Notes under the pieces: model-generated
Seen by the model: only the letters and a program-made list of their open reading frames with translations
Told to the model about the DNA's origin: nothing
Database searches by the model: none
Made by a program: the position numbers and the translations under genes
Source of the DNA: a bacterium
Lineage (GTDB): Bacteria > BMS3Abin14
Assembly (NCBI GenBank): GCA_029210545.1
Contig: JARGFV010000139.1
Coordinates: 1-5,632, forward strand
Length of the DNA: 5,632 nt
Direction: 5' to 3'
Shown: piece after piece, positions 1 to 5,414 of the stretch
How the letters are laid out: every line of letters starts with the position of its first letter
How positions within the stretch are numbered: position 1 is the stretch's first letter

Positions 1-26
1 TGTCGCCCCCTTGCAAAAGTTGAAGT

Positions 27-72
27 AGGGGACATTTGTAACTTGGACAGAGGGGACATTACTACTTTGGAC
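27..72. repeat. Two-copy 24-bp tandem repeat (GGGGACATT / TTGGAC)
   Basis: Two copies lie end to end, at 27-50 and 51-72. Each has AGGGGACATT at its start and TTGGAC near its end, exactly 24 bp apart between copies. The 6-7 bp between these blocks differ. Upstream, TGTCGCCCC at 1-9 is a near inverted match to the GGGGACA at 28-34, so the whole 1-72 segment could be the edge of an inverted or tandem array that continues outside the window. From memory, GGGGACATT-type repeats often lie beside transposase or integrase genes in deltaproteobacterial genomes. No such gene is visible here, so the mobile link is inference. Confidence 0.6.
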
Positions 73-102
73 TAACAATCGGGTGGTGCGGGCATTTATA
101 AT
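72..102 (+). promoter_or_regulatory. Candidate sigma-70-type promoter for the transporter operon
   Basis: A perfect TATAAT lies at 97-102. The best -35 candidate is CTAACA at 72-77, which matches TTGACA at 4 of 6 bases with a 19-bp spacer, so it is a weak partner. Transcription would begin near 109 and leave a leader of about 95 nt before the binding-protein gene. The TTGGAC at 67-72 is too far upstream (24 bp) to serve as -35. Only the -10 box is convincing. Confidence 0.4.
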
Positions 103-190
103 GACGTTTTTTATGTTAGGATGCCAAGTTAAAGCGAGGCGTCCTTTCACAACGCTTCGATGGGGATTCACGAAACTGGCACCATTAGCA

Positions 191-197
191 AAGGAGA
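191..197 (+). promoter_or_regulatory. Ribosome binding site fixing the binding-protein start
   Basis: AAGGAGA lies 5 nt before the ATG at 203. It decides the start: the reading frame is open back to a GTG at 83, but the extra 40 residues would bury the signal peptide, and nothing upstream of 83 resembles a better site. Confidence 0.8.
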
Positions 198-202
198 GTA
201 CA

Positions 203-1432
203 ATGAGAAGAAGGTTCACTGTTCTTATGTCAGTTCTCATGGTTGTCGGCCTGGCGGTTCCGTCCGCCTTCGCCGATATCGTCATCGGCCACCCGGCCAC
301 ATTGTCGGGCTCCCAGGCCAAGGCAGGCGAACAGGCCGTCGGCGGTGTCAAGGCCGCCATAGACTGGGTCAACAACACCCGGGGCGGCGTCATGGTCGGC
401 GGCAAGAAGATGATGCTCGATTACAAGGTCTACGACTGCGAGTCCAAGAAGGAGTCGGTCACGAGCCTTCTCGAGCGCCTCGTCACCACCGACAAGGTCA
501 ACTTTCTTTTCGCGCCCTACAGTTCGGGCCTGACCCTTGCCGGCGCCACGGTTGCCGAGAAGTACGGCGTGGTCTACATGGACCACGGCGGCGCTTCCGA
601 TAACATCTTCAAGCAGGGGTTCGAGTACGCCGTCCAGACCATCGGGCCGGGCTCGAAATACCACGCCGGTACCCTGGAGATGGTCAAGAAGATCGATCCT
701 TCAGCGAAGAAAGTCGCGCTGGCCTACGAGGACTCCGAGTTCGCCCGGTCCGTCATGGACGGCGCCGAAATACGGGCCAAGGAACTGGGCTTCGATGTCG
801 TGTTCAAGAGGACCTACCCCGCCAAGGTCACCGATCTGACGCCCCTGCTCAGCGACCTTAAAGCATCCGGAGCCGAGATCGTCATCGGCGGCGGGCACTT
901 CCAGGACGGCCAGCTCATGAACAAGCAGATGGCCGACCTCGACATCAACCCCAAGCTCCTGTCCCTCATCGCCGCCGCCACCCTGCCCGCCTTCGGCGAG
1001 GCCCTTGGTGAGCTGGCTGAGGGCGTCATGGGACCCTCCCACTGGGAGTACGGCGTGACTTTCTCGGCAGAAGGCGCAAAGAAGCTCGGCAAGACCTGGA
1101 TCGGTCCTTCCCAGGACGAGTATGTGGCCCTGTTCAAGAAGGCTGTTGAAAAAGACATGCTGCCCGACTACCACGCCGCTGAAGCCAGCGCCGCTGTCCT
1201 GGCCCTGGTCCTGGCCGTGGAAAAGGCCGATTCACTGGATAACGACGCTGTCCGCAAGGCTCTTGGCGACCTGACCTTCATGAGCTTTTACGGCGGCTGG
1301 GACGTCGACGACACCGGTCTGCAGGTCGGCCACTCCATGGTGGACGTCCAGTGGCAGGGTGGAAAGCGCATGATCATCTGGCCCGAGGCCGCCCAGACGG
1401 GCGCCCCGGCCTACCCGAAGAGAAAGTTCTAA
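203..1432 (+). CDS. Periplasmic substrate-binding protein of a HAAT (branched-chain amino acid-type) ABC transporter, LivK-like
   Basis: This 409-aa protein should bind the ligand in the periplasm and hand it to the LivH-LivM channel encoded downstream. Residues 1-24 form a Sec signal peptide: RRR at 2-4, a hydrophobic core at about 6-19, and an A-F-A cleavage site before D25. There is no lipobox cysteine, so the mature protein should be soluble. The mature start IVIGHPATLSG followed by G42 and VNNTRGG is typical of the Peripla_BP_6 family (type I periplasmic binding fold). Segments around APYSSG (104-109) and HGGAS (128-132) fall where this family contacts its ligand; this is inferred from motif position. 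The C-terminal QWQGGKRMIIWP segment (383-394) is also common in the family. The ligand is undetermined: branched-chain amino acids are likely, but amides or aromatic acids are possible. Only one cysteine (C79) was noticed. A terminator follows directly, separating this gene from livH. Confidence 0.93.
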   Translation: MRRRFTVLMSVLMVVGLAVPSAFADIVIGHPATLSGSQAKAGEQAVGGVKAAIDWVNNTRGGVMVGGKKMMLDYKVYDCESKKESVTSLLERLVTTDKVNFLFAPYSSGLTLAGATVAEKYGVVYMDHGGASDNIFKQGFEYAVQTIGPGSKYHAGTLEMVKKIDPSAKKVALAYEDSEFARSVMDGAEIRAKELGFDVVFKRTYPAKVTDLTPLLSDLKASGAEIVIGGGHFQDGQLMNKQMADLDINPKLLSLIAAATLPAFGEALGELAEGVMGPSHWEYGVTFSAEGAKKLGKTWIGPSQDEYVALFKKAVEKDMLPDYHAAEASAAVLALVLAVEKADSLDNDAVRKALGDLTFMSFYGGWDVDDTGLQVGHSMVDVQWQGGKRMIIWPEAAQTGAPAYPKRKF

Positions 1433-1443
1433 AGCGACCCGAC

Positions 1444-1477
1444 AGGGCCGGCAGCATCCGTTGCCGGCCCTTTTTTT
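1444..1477 (+). terminator. Intrinsic terminator/attenuator after the binding-protein gene
   Basis: GGGCCGGCA at 1445-1453 pairs perfectly with TGCCGGCCC at 1462-1470, extended by A1444-T1471, around an 8-nt loop. Seven T residues follow at 1471-1477. It starts 12 nt after the stop codon. Because the four remaining transporter genes follow on the same strand, this probably acts as a partial terminator that keeps binding-protein mRNA more abundant than permease and ATPase mRNA. Alternatively livHMGF has its own promoter. Confidence 0.9.
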
Positions 1478-1568
1478 GCGCGCTTCTATATTTTTTGTTA
1501 CCGTTCTGGTAAATCCAGAGGAAACTGACGTTTCCAGTCTGCACCAGGGGTCTGGCGGAGAGCCTCAC

Positions 1569-1586
1569 ATGGACTCCTGGCTTTAG
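1569..1586 (+). CDS. Possible five-codon leader ORF (MDSWL)
   Basis: ATG-GAC-TCC-TGG-CTT-TAG is preceded by GGAG at 1557-1560, 8 nt before the ATG. It lies inside the structured leader of livH, and its stop codon overlaps the left arm of the TAGTGA palindrome. A leader peptide that senses translation is conceivable, but it holds only one Leu and one Trp codon, and no terminator hairpin lies between it and livH. An ORF this short can arise by chance, so it is listed only as a candidate. Confidence 0.15.
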   Translation: MDSWL

Positions 1587-1598
1587 TGATACTCACTA
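1584..1598. promoter_or_regulatory. 15-bp palindrome TAGTGA-N3-TCACTA, possible operator
   Basis: Two perfect 6-bp arms (1584-1589 and 1593-1598) are separated by TAC. The symmetry and size suit a dimeric regulator, and AT-rich DNA follows directly (TATTTTCGATAAA), where a -10 box could lie. The 3-bp spacing differs from the 6-bp spacing of CRP-type sites with TGTGA/TCACA arms. A 6-bp palindrome is not very rare by chance in a 187-bp segment, so the operator role is inference. Confidence 0.3.
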
Positions 1599-1616
1599 TT
1601 TTCGATAAACCGGCTT

Positions 1617-1646
1617 GCGGCGTGTCACGGTTTCCTGACGCGCCGC
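1617..1646 (+). other. Strong mRNA hairpin just upstream of the livH ribosome binding site
   Basis: The segment 1617-1627 pairs with 1636-1646 over 11 bp (ten Watson-Crick pairs and one G-U) around an 8-nt loop at 1628-1635. The lower stem is GCGGCG/CGCCGC. No T run follows, so it is not a terminator. It ends 9 nt before the GAGGG ribosome binding site. It could protect the 5' end of a processed livHMGF message or influence ribosome access. Confidence 0.6.
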
Positions 1647-1655
1647 GGGGGAAGC

Positions 1656-1667
1656 GAGGGAAAGGTG
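1656..1667 (+). promoter_or_regulatory. livH ribosome binding site and GTG start
   Basis: GAGGG at 1656-1660 precedes a GTG codon at 1665-1667 with a short 4-nt spacer. GTG is preferred because the protein from here begins LLEQLSGNLLQGL, matching the usual LivH N-terminus, and there is no in-frame ATG until GMATMG at residues 21-26, inside the first membrane helix. Confidence 0.65.
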
Positions 1668-2747
1668 CTTTTAGAACAGCTATCCGGAAACCTGCTGCAG
1701 GGTCTCGTTTTGGGGGCCGTGTACGGCATGGCCACCATGGGGCTCTCCCTCATTTTCGGGGTCCTGCAGGTGGTCAATGTGGGCCACGGCGCGTTCATCA
1801 TGGTCGGTTCCTTCACCGCCCTGATGATGTTCCAGGGCATGGGTATACCGCCCGTCTTCGCCATCCCCGTGGCTATGCTCATCGGGATGGGGCTCGGGAT
1901 GCTCTTTTACTACGGGGCCATGAAGCCTCTGGTCTCACCCAGCGGATCGGGCATCAGGAAAATGTCCCCGAAGGTCCTGGGCATGGCAGGCGGCGGTTTC
2001 GTCGGGATGCTCATCCTCATGTGGATCGGTTCGGGGCTGTTCAAGCTGAACGTGGCCATATACATCTTTGTCGGGATCATCTTCATTTACGGCTTTTTCC
2101 TGTACATCTACGGAGGGAGACGCCAGGACAAGGCTCCGGAACTGGCCACTCTCCTGGTCACATTCTCCCTTGGCGTCATCCTGGAGGAGGTTGTCAAACA
2201 GATATTCACCTCCGAGTCGAGGGGGTACAACTGGGACATCGGGAAACTGGACGTCGGCATCACGGTTTTTCCCTACCCGAAGCTTCTGGCGGCCTTCGGC
2301 AGCATGATGATCGCCATCCTGCTCTACCTGTGGTTCAAAAAGACCCGGGCGGGCATGGCCATGCGCAGCGTGGTGGAAGACGACGTGGGCGCCCGTGTCT
2401 GCGGCGTCGATGTGGACTGGCAGTACGCTCTGAGCTTTTCACTGGGCATCGGTCTCACCGTGACCAGCGGTGTTCTTCTCACCATGTTCATTCCGGTGGG
2501 GATCAACCCCTACATGGGCGGGCCCTACACCCTGAAAGCGTTCGTCATCGCCGTCCTCGGCGGTCTGGCAAGCCCCTACGCGGCGTTCTTCGGGGGGGTG
2601 GTGTTCGGGCTTCTGGAAAACGGTTCCTACACCCTGTTCGCCAACATCCCCGGGGTTGAGCCTTTCGCCATGACGAGGTTTTTCTCCTTCGTGATGCTCC
2701 TCGTGATCCTGCTGATCCGCCCCACCGGGCTGCTGAGGGCGAAATGA
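1665..2747 (+). CDS. livH: Branched-chain amino acid-type ABC transporter permease LivH, with an extra two-helix insert
   Basis: This 360-aa inner-membrane permease forms half of the import channel with LivM. The opening segment, with GLSLIFGVLQVVNVGHGAF at about 26-44, matches the LivH hallmark (typically GL.LIYGVL.VINFAHG). The cytoplasmic coupling segment, with E238 D239 and ARVCGVDV at 243-250, is where the ATPases dock. INPYMGG (280-286), KAFVIAVLGG (291-300) and RPTGLL near the C-terminus are also typical. The protein is about 50 residues longer than E. coli LivH (308 aa). The excess lies between MKPL (86-89) and ELATLLVTFSLG (159-170), where two extra hydrophobic stretches (about 103-126 and 129-149) are followed by GRRQDK. 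About ten membrane segments are therefore expected instead of eight. The gene has a GTG start, and its stop overlaps the livM start in ATGA. Confidence 0.94.
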   Translation: MLLEQLSGNLLQGLVLGAVYGMATMGLSLIFGVLQVVNVGHGAFIMVGSFTALMMFQGMGIPPVFAIPVAMLIGMGLGMLFYYGAMKPLVSPSGSGIRKMSPKVLGMAGGGFVGMLILMWIGSGLFKLNVAIYIFVGIIFIYGFFLYIYGGRRQDKAPELATLLVTFSLGVILEEVVKQIFTSESRGYNWDIGKLDVGITVFPYPKLLAAFGSMMIAILLYLWFKKTRAGMAMRSVVEDDVGARVCGVDVDWQYALSFSLGIGLTVTSGVLLTMFIPVGINPYMGGPYTLKAFVIAVLGGLASPYAAFFGGVVFGLLENGSYTLFANIPGVEPFAMTRFFSFVMLLVILLIRPTGLLRAK

Positions 2748-3742
2748 TGAAGAAGATCGACAAATATTATCCCATCATACCTGTCCTGGTCGCCTACGCC
2801 GTCCTTCTCGGATACGGTCTGGTCAATCCCGGCAAGTGGCAGCTGGTTTCCCAACTGGCCTTTTACTGCACCCTGGGACAGGCGTTCAACCTGTTCATGG
2901 GGATGACCGGATACGTCGATTTCGGATACGTCGCCTTCATGGGTGTGGGCACCTACGGGATGGCCGTTTCCATCTACCATCTCTACGACAAGGGCCTCGG
3001 ACTATGGATAGTCGTCATCGGCCTGGTCCTTGGCGCCCTGTTCGCAACCCTCCTTTCCCTGGCGGTGGGAGCCGTGGCCCTGAGATTGCGGGGGGCGTAC
3101 TTTGCCATCGCCACCATCGGGGTCAACGAGGGGTTCCGATACCTTGTCGAGGGAGCCCGGATCTGGAACGGTTCAGAGGGCATGATCTTCACCCGGCATA
3201 TGAAAAAGGCGATGGGCAGGGAGACAGCCATGGCCCTGTCAACCTTCTGGGCGGACATCCTGATGTTCGGGGTCGCCATCCTGGCCGCGGCCCTGACCCT
3301 TGTCTACATGAGGAACAAGGTGGGCTACGCCCTGACGGCCCTCAGGGAAGACGAGGACGCCGCCAAGGTCATGGGGATTAACGTGACGAAGTACAAGATC
3401 ATCGCCTTTATCACCAGTGCCGCCATGGCAGGCCTGCTGGGCGCCACGGCCTGGGCCCTGAAGCTCAACTATGTCTACCCTGCGGACGTGTTCGAGATCC
3501 ACTACACGGTGGAGGCGATCATCATCGTTCTGCTGGGCGGCGCCGGGACCCTTCTCGGACCCATCGTGGGCGGACTGATCTACGGGATCTCCAAATATTA
3601 CCTGTCCATTGTGCTGCCCGGATTCCAGCTCCTCATCTTCGCTCCCATCATCATCGGCATCATCGTCCTGTTCCCCGAGGGAACGGTGGGAGTCCTCAAG
3701 AAGAGGCTCATGGGTACACCACTGCAAAAATACGTAATCTGA
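2744..3742 (+). CDS. livM: Branched-chain amino acid-type ABC transporter permease LivM
   Basis: This 332-aa permease is the second half of the channel. Family landmarks are in order: FNLFMGMTGYVDFGYVAFMG (48-67), the counterpart of the usual NL..GY.G..S.GH..F.G; LRLRGAYFAIATIG (113-126); an NGSEGM segment (142-147) matching the usual GG.GL; the coupling-helix region ALREDEDAAKVMGINV (199-214), where LivG or LivF docks; LLGGAGTLLGPIVGG (263-277); and FPEGTVG (310-316). About nine hydrophobic segments span residues 10-310. The length is ordinary for the family; E. coli LivM is longer (425 aa) at its N-terminus. The gene overlaps livH by 4 nt (ATGA) with GAGGG at 2735-2739 as ribosome binding site. 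A second ATG at 2747 is an equally possible start, so the N-terminus could lack one Met. Overlap suggests translational coupling with LivH. Confidence 0.95.
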   Translation: MMKKIDKYYPIIPVLVAYAVLLGYGLVNPGKWQLVSQLAFYCTLGQAFNLFMGMTGYVDFGYVAFMGVGTYGMAVSIYHLYDKGLGLWIVVIGLVLGALFATLLSLAVGAVALRLRGAYFAIATIGVNEGFRYLVEGARIWNGSEGMIFTRHMKKAMGRETAMALSTFWADILMFGVAILAAALTLVYMRNKVGYALTALREDEDAAKVMGINVTKYKIIAFITSAAMAGLLGATAWALKLNYVYPADVFEIHYTVEAIIIVLLGGAGTLLGPIVGGLIYGISKYYLSIVLPGFQLLIFAPIIIGIIVLFPEGTVGVLKKRLMGTPLQKYVI

Positions 3743-3752
3743 GGATTGAAAC

Positions 3753-4502
3753 ATGCCCCTGTTAAGATGCGAGAACGTAACGAAACGGTTCGGCGGCCTG
3801 GTGGCGGTCGACGACATGACCTTCCAGATCCACCCCGGAGAAACGCTGGCTATTGTCGGCCCCAACGGAGCCGGGAAAACGACCATGTTCAACCTCATCA
3901 ACGGTGTGTTCCCCGCGGACGAGGGCAGGATCTGGTTCGAAGGCGTGGACGTCACCAATTACCCTGCCTACAAGAGGGCCCATCTCGGGATGGGGCGCAC
4001 CTTCCAGATCCCCAGGCCTTTCTCTTCGGCCACCGTTCAGGAGAACATCGCCATCGGAGCCATGTTCGGCGCGTCCGGCAGCGAGACATCCGTGGACAAG
4101 GCCATGGAGATGGCCGATTACTACATCGATCTCATCGGGCTTAAAAATTACCGTGACAAGCCGGCCGGAGGTCTTACCCCCATCGAGAAAAAACTGGTGG
4201 AAATCGCCCGATCACTGGCCATGAAGCCCCGGCTCCTGCTCATGGACGAGTCCATGGCAGGGATGAACCCCAAGGATATCGACGAGATGGTCAAGTTCAT
4301 CAAGCATATCCGGGATACCGAGGGGATCGCCATCGTGGCCATGGTGGAGCACATCATGAGGGCGGTGGCGGGTCTGGCTGAAAGGGTCATCGTCATGCAC
4401 CAGGGAGCGCTGCTCGTGGACGAGGCAACAAGGGAGGCCCTCACCGACCCCAGGGTCATCGAGGTCTACCTGGGAAGGCCCGCGGAGGAGTACGATGCTT
4501 AA
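3753..4502 (+). CDS. livG: HAAT-family ABC transporter ATP-binding protein LivG, with degenerate signature motif
   Basis: This 249-aa cytoplasmic ATPase pairs with LivF to power the LivH-LivM channel. Visible motifs are Walker A GPNGAGKT (36-43), Q-loop Q85 in GRTFQIPRPF, Walker B LLLMDE (161-166) with catalytic E166, D-loop region MAGMNP (168-173) and switch H200 in VEH. The ABC signature, usually LSxGQ, reads LTPIE (141-145) and runs into KKLVEIARSLA. Walker B is followed by S167 where most ABC proteins have Pro. From memory, a branch of LivG-like proteins with LTLA-type signatures and DE.MAGLNP Walker B regions exists, so this may be a lineage trait and not decay; nothing else in the gene looks broken. 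The ribosome binding site GAGGA (3741-3745) overlaps the livM stop codon. The gene overlaps livF by 8 nt. Confidence 0.94.
   Translation: MPLLRCENVTKRFGGLVAVDDMTFQIHPGETLAIVGPNGAGKTTMFNLINGVFPADEGRIWFEGVDVTNYPAYKRAHLGMGRTFQIPRPFSSATVQENIAIGAMFGASGSETSVDKAMEMADYYIDLIGLKNYRDKPAGGLTPIEKKLVEIARSLAMKPRLLLMDESMAGMNPKDIDEMVKFIKHIRDTEGIAIVAMVEHIMRAVAGLAERVIVMHQGALLVDEATREALTDPRVIEVYLGRPAEEYDA
4484..4490 (+). promoter_or_regulatory. livF ribosome binding site inside the end of livG
   Basis: GGAGGAG lies 4 nt before the livF ATG at 4495 and is embedded in the last codons of livG. It fixes the livF start and the 8-nt overlap, so ribosomes finishing livG probably restart on livF. Confidence 0.8.
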
Positions 4503-5202
4503 GGCCGAGAAGATCGAATCAGGTTACGGACCGATGCAGGTCCTCTGGGGCCCGAATGTCGAGGTCAAGGCCGGAACCATCACGTCCCTGCTCGGACCCA
4601 ACGGGTCAGGAAAGTCGACCCTCCTCTGGACCATCCTGGGATCGGTCAAGGCCCGGAGCGGGACGGTGACATACGAGGGAAATGACGTCACCACCCTGCC
4701 GCCCCACAAGAAGGTTGACCTTGGGCTCACCATGGTCCCTGAAGGAAAACACCTGTTCAAGGAGATGACCGTTTACGACAACCTCATCATGGGCGCTTAT
4801 CGCAAGGAGGCCCAGGCGGTCAGGGAAGAGAACCTCGAGCTCGTTTACTCCATGTTCCCCATATTGAAGGAGAGACACATCCAGAAAGCCGGATCCCTTT
4901 CAGGGGGGCAGCAGCAGATGGTCACCATCGGCAGGGCGCTCATGACCAGGCCCAAGCTCATCATGATGGACGAACCCAGTCAGGGACTGGCTCCCAAACT
5001 TGTTCACGAGATCTTCGAGACCATCGAGAAGATGAAGGAGGATGTCGGCCTGACGATCCTCCTGGTGGAGCAGAACGCGGCCGCGTCCCTGAGCGCGGCT
5101 GACTACGTTTACGTCATGCACGAGGGCAGTATCAAGGCCGAGGGAACACCGGACGAGATCAAGGGGAGTGATGAGATCAAGGAGGCGTACCTGGGGATGT
5201 AG
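4495..5202 (+). CDS. livF: Branched-chain amino acid-type ABC transporter ATP-binding protein LivF
   Basis: This 235-aa cytoplasmic ATPase is the partner of LivG and close to the E. coli LivF length (237 aa). Motifs are Walker A GPNGSGKS (34-41), VPEG (81-84) in the Q-loop region, a canonical signature LSGGQ (135-139), Walker B LIMMDE (155-160) with catalytic E160, and D-loop SQGLAPK (162-168). The switch position holds Gln (Q193 in LLVEQN) and not His, which is typical of LivF. It ends AYLGM, as the family usually does. In the LivG-LivF dimer its LSGGQ completes the ATP site built on LivG, while its own Walker motifs face LivG's degenerate LTPIE. The last base of the TAG stop is the first base of a GTTTAC repeat array. 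Confidence 0.95.
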   Translation: MLKAEKIESGYGPMQVLWGPNVEVKAGTITSLLGPNGSGKSTLLWTILGSVKARSGTVTYEGNDVTTLPPHKKVDLGLTMVPEGKHLFKEMTVYDNLIMGAYRKEAQAVREENLELVYSMFPILKERHIQKAGSLSGGQQQMVTIGRALMTRPKLIMMDEPSQGLAPKLVHEIFETIEKMKEDVGLTILLVEQNAAASLSAADYVYVMHEGSIKAEGTPDEIKGSDEIKEAYLGM

Positions 5203-5236
5203 TTTACGGTTTACAGTTTACGGTTTACAGTTAACC
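5202..5236. repeat. Tandem array of 7-bp GTTTAC-type units (left end of repeat element)
   Basis: Five 7-bp units follow one another: GTTTACG, GTTTACA, GTTTACG, GTTTACA and GTTAACC. The alternation of G and A gives a 14-bp period that is exact over 5202-5229. The first base is shared with the livF stop codon. Related units in inverted orientation occur at 5387-5414. Confidence 0.85.
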
Positions 5237-5246
5237 GTTGATAGGG

Positions 5247-5335
5247 TCGCGAAAAGTCCAGTCAAGACTTTTCCTGGTTCATTGATTTGGGCACCCCGCG
5301 CGGGGCGCGTTGATGGACTTTTTGCGAGTCCATCA
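5247..5335. repeat. Internal hairpins of the element with an alternative long-range pairing
   Basis: Local hairpin A pairs 5251-5258 with 5266-5273 (GAAAAGTC/GACTTTTC, 7-nt loop). Local hairpin B pairs 5311-5319 with 5327-5335 (TGATGGACT/AGTCCATCA, 7-nt loop). Between them lies the palindrome CCCCGCGCGGGG (5294-5305). Alternatively, 5247-5260 (TCGCGAAAAGTCCA) pairs with 5314-5327 at 13 of 14 positions, which would melt both local hairpins and enclose the palindrome. Confidence 0.7.
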
Positions 5336-5355
5336 CCATTTACAGTCAGATCGTA

Positions 5356-5382
5356 GCGCCGGCCGATGGCCGGCGCATTTTT
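5356..5382 (+). terminator. Likely intrinsic terminator of livHMGF, inside the repeat element
   Basis: GCGCCGGCC at 5356-5364 pairs perfectly with GGCCGGCGC at 5368-5376 around a 3-nt loop (GAT). An A and five T residues follow (5377-5382). It is the only hairpin with a T run between livF and the pseudopilin gene, 154 nt after the livF stop. Confidence 0.75.
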
Positions 5383-5414
5383 GTACTGTTAACCGTATAC
5401 CGTGAACTGTAAAC

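Larger units (their letters stand above)
1478..1664 (+). other. Structured 187-bp leader between the terminator and livH
   Basis: No substantial gene is seen here. The segment holds, in order: two mutually exclusive small hairpins, TTACC/GGTAA (1498-1512) and CTGG/CCAG (1506-1518); GGAAAC/GTTTCC with a 4-nt loop (1520-1535); a possible five-codon ORF (1569-1586); the palindrome TAGTGA-TAC-TCACTA (1584-1598); a strong hairpin (1617-1646); and the livH ribosome binding site. No convincing sigma-70 promoter is seen. AT-rich stretches near 1484-1500 and 1597-1609 are the best places for one. Confidence 0.5.
5202..5414. repeat. Repeat element of about 210 bp with inverted 7-bp-unit ends (MITE- or BIME-like)
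   Basis: The left end (from 5209) reads GTTTACA, GTTTACG, GTTTACA, GTTAACC. The right end, read on the minus strand from 5414, gives GTTTACA, GTTCACG, GTATACG, GTTAACA: 24 of 28 bases match. Between these ends lie several internal hairpins and no plausible gene. The size, inverted ends and lack of coding capacity fit a non-autonomous miniature element or a REP-derived mosaic. No target-site duplication is seen. Similar GTTTACGGTTTAC repeats are, from memory, common between genes in uncultured deltaproteobacteria. Confidence 0.6.

Noticed and set aside
132-157. AAGCG/CGCTT hairpin in the 5' leader of the binding-protein gene
   Set aside because: Only 5 bp of stem with a 16-nt loop; expected by chance.
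177-191. TGGCAC resembling a sigma-54 -24 element upstream of the binding-protein gene
   Set aside because: The GG-N10-GC spacing is not met (bases 190-191 are AA), and it would lie on the ribosome binding site.
83-202. In-frame N-terminal extension of the binding protein from a GTG at 83
   Set aside because: It would place 40 residues before a textbook Sec signal peptide and covers the TATAAT box; the ATG at 203 has a strong AAGGAG site.
1584-1598. CRP/FNR-type site
   Set aside because: The arms TAGTGA/TCACTA are 3 bp apart, while CRP-type TGTGA/TCACA arms are 6 bp apart and FNR-type arms are TTGAT/ATCAA.
1586-2659. Long open frame (357 codons) overlapping livH in another frame
   Set aside because: Its translation is rich in Gly, Arg and His with no domain features; it is a GC-driven shadow of livH, which has clear family motifs.
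3239-3958. Minus-strand open frame of 239 codons across the livM/livG junction
   Set aside because: No recognisable motif, and it overlaps two genes with strong family signatures; a shadow frame.
4173-4187. Degenerate LivG signature read as a sign of a pseudogene or frameshift
   Set aside because: The frame is intact, flanking residues (KKLVEIARSLA) keep the family pattern, and all other catalytic motifs are present, so a lineage variant is more likely.
5202-5236. CRISPR-like array
   Set aside because: The units are 7 bp with no spacers, and no cas gene is present.
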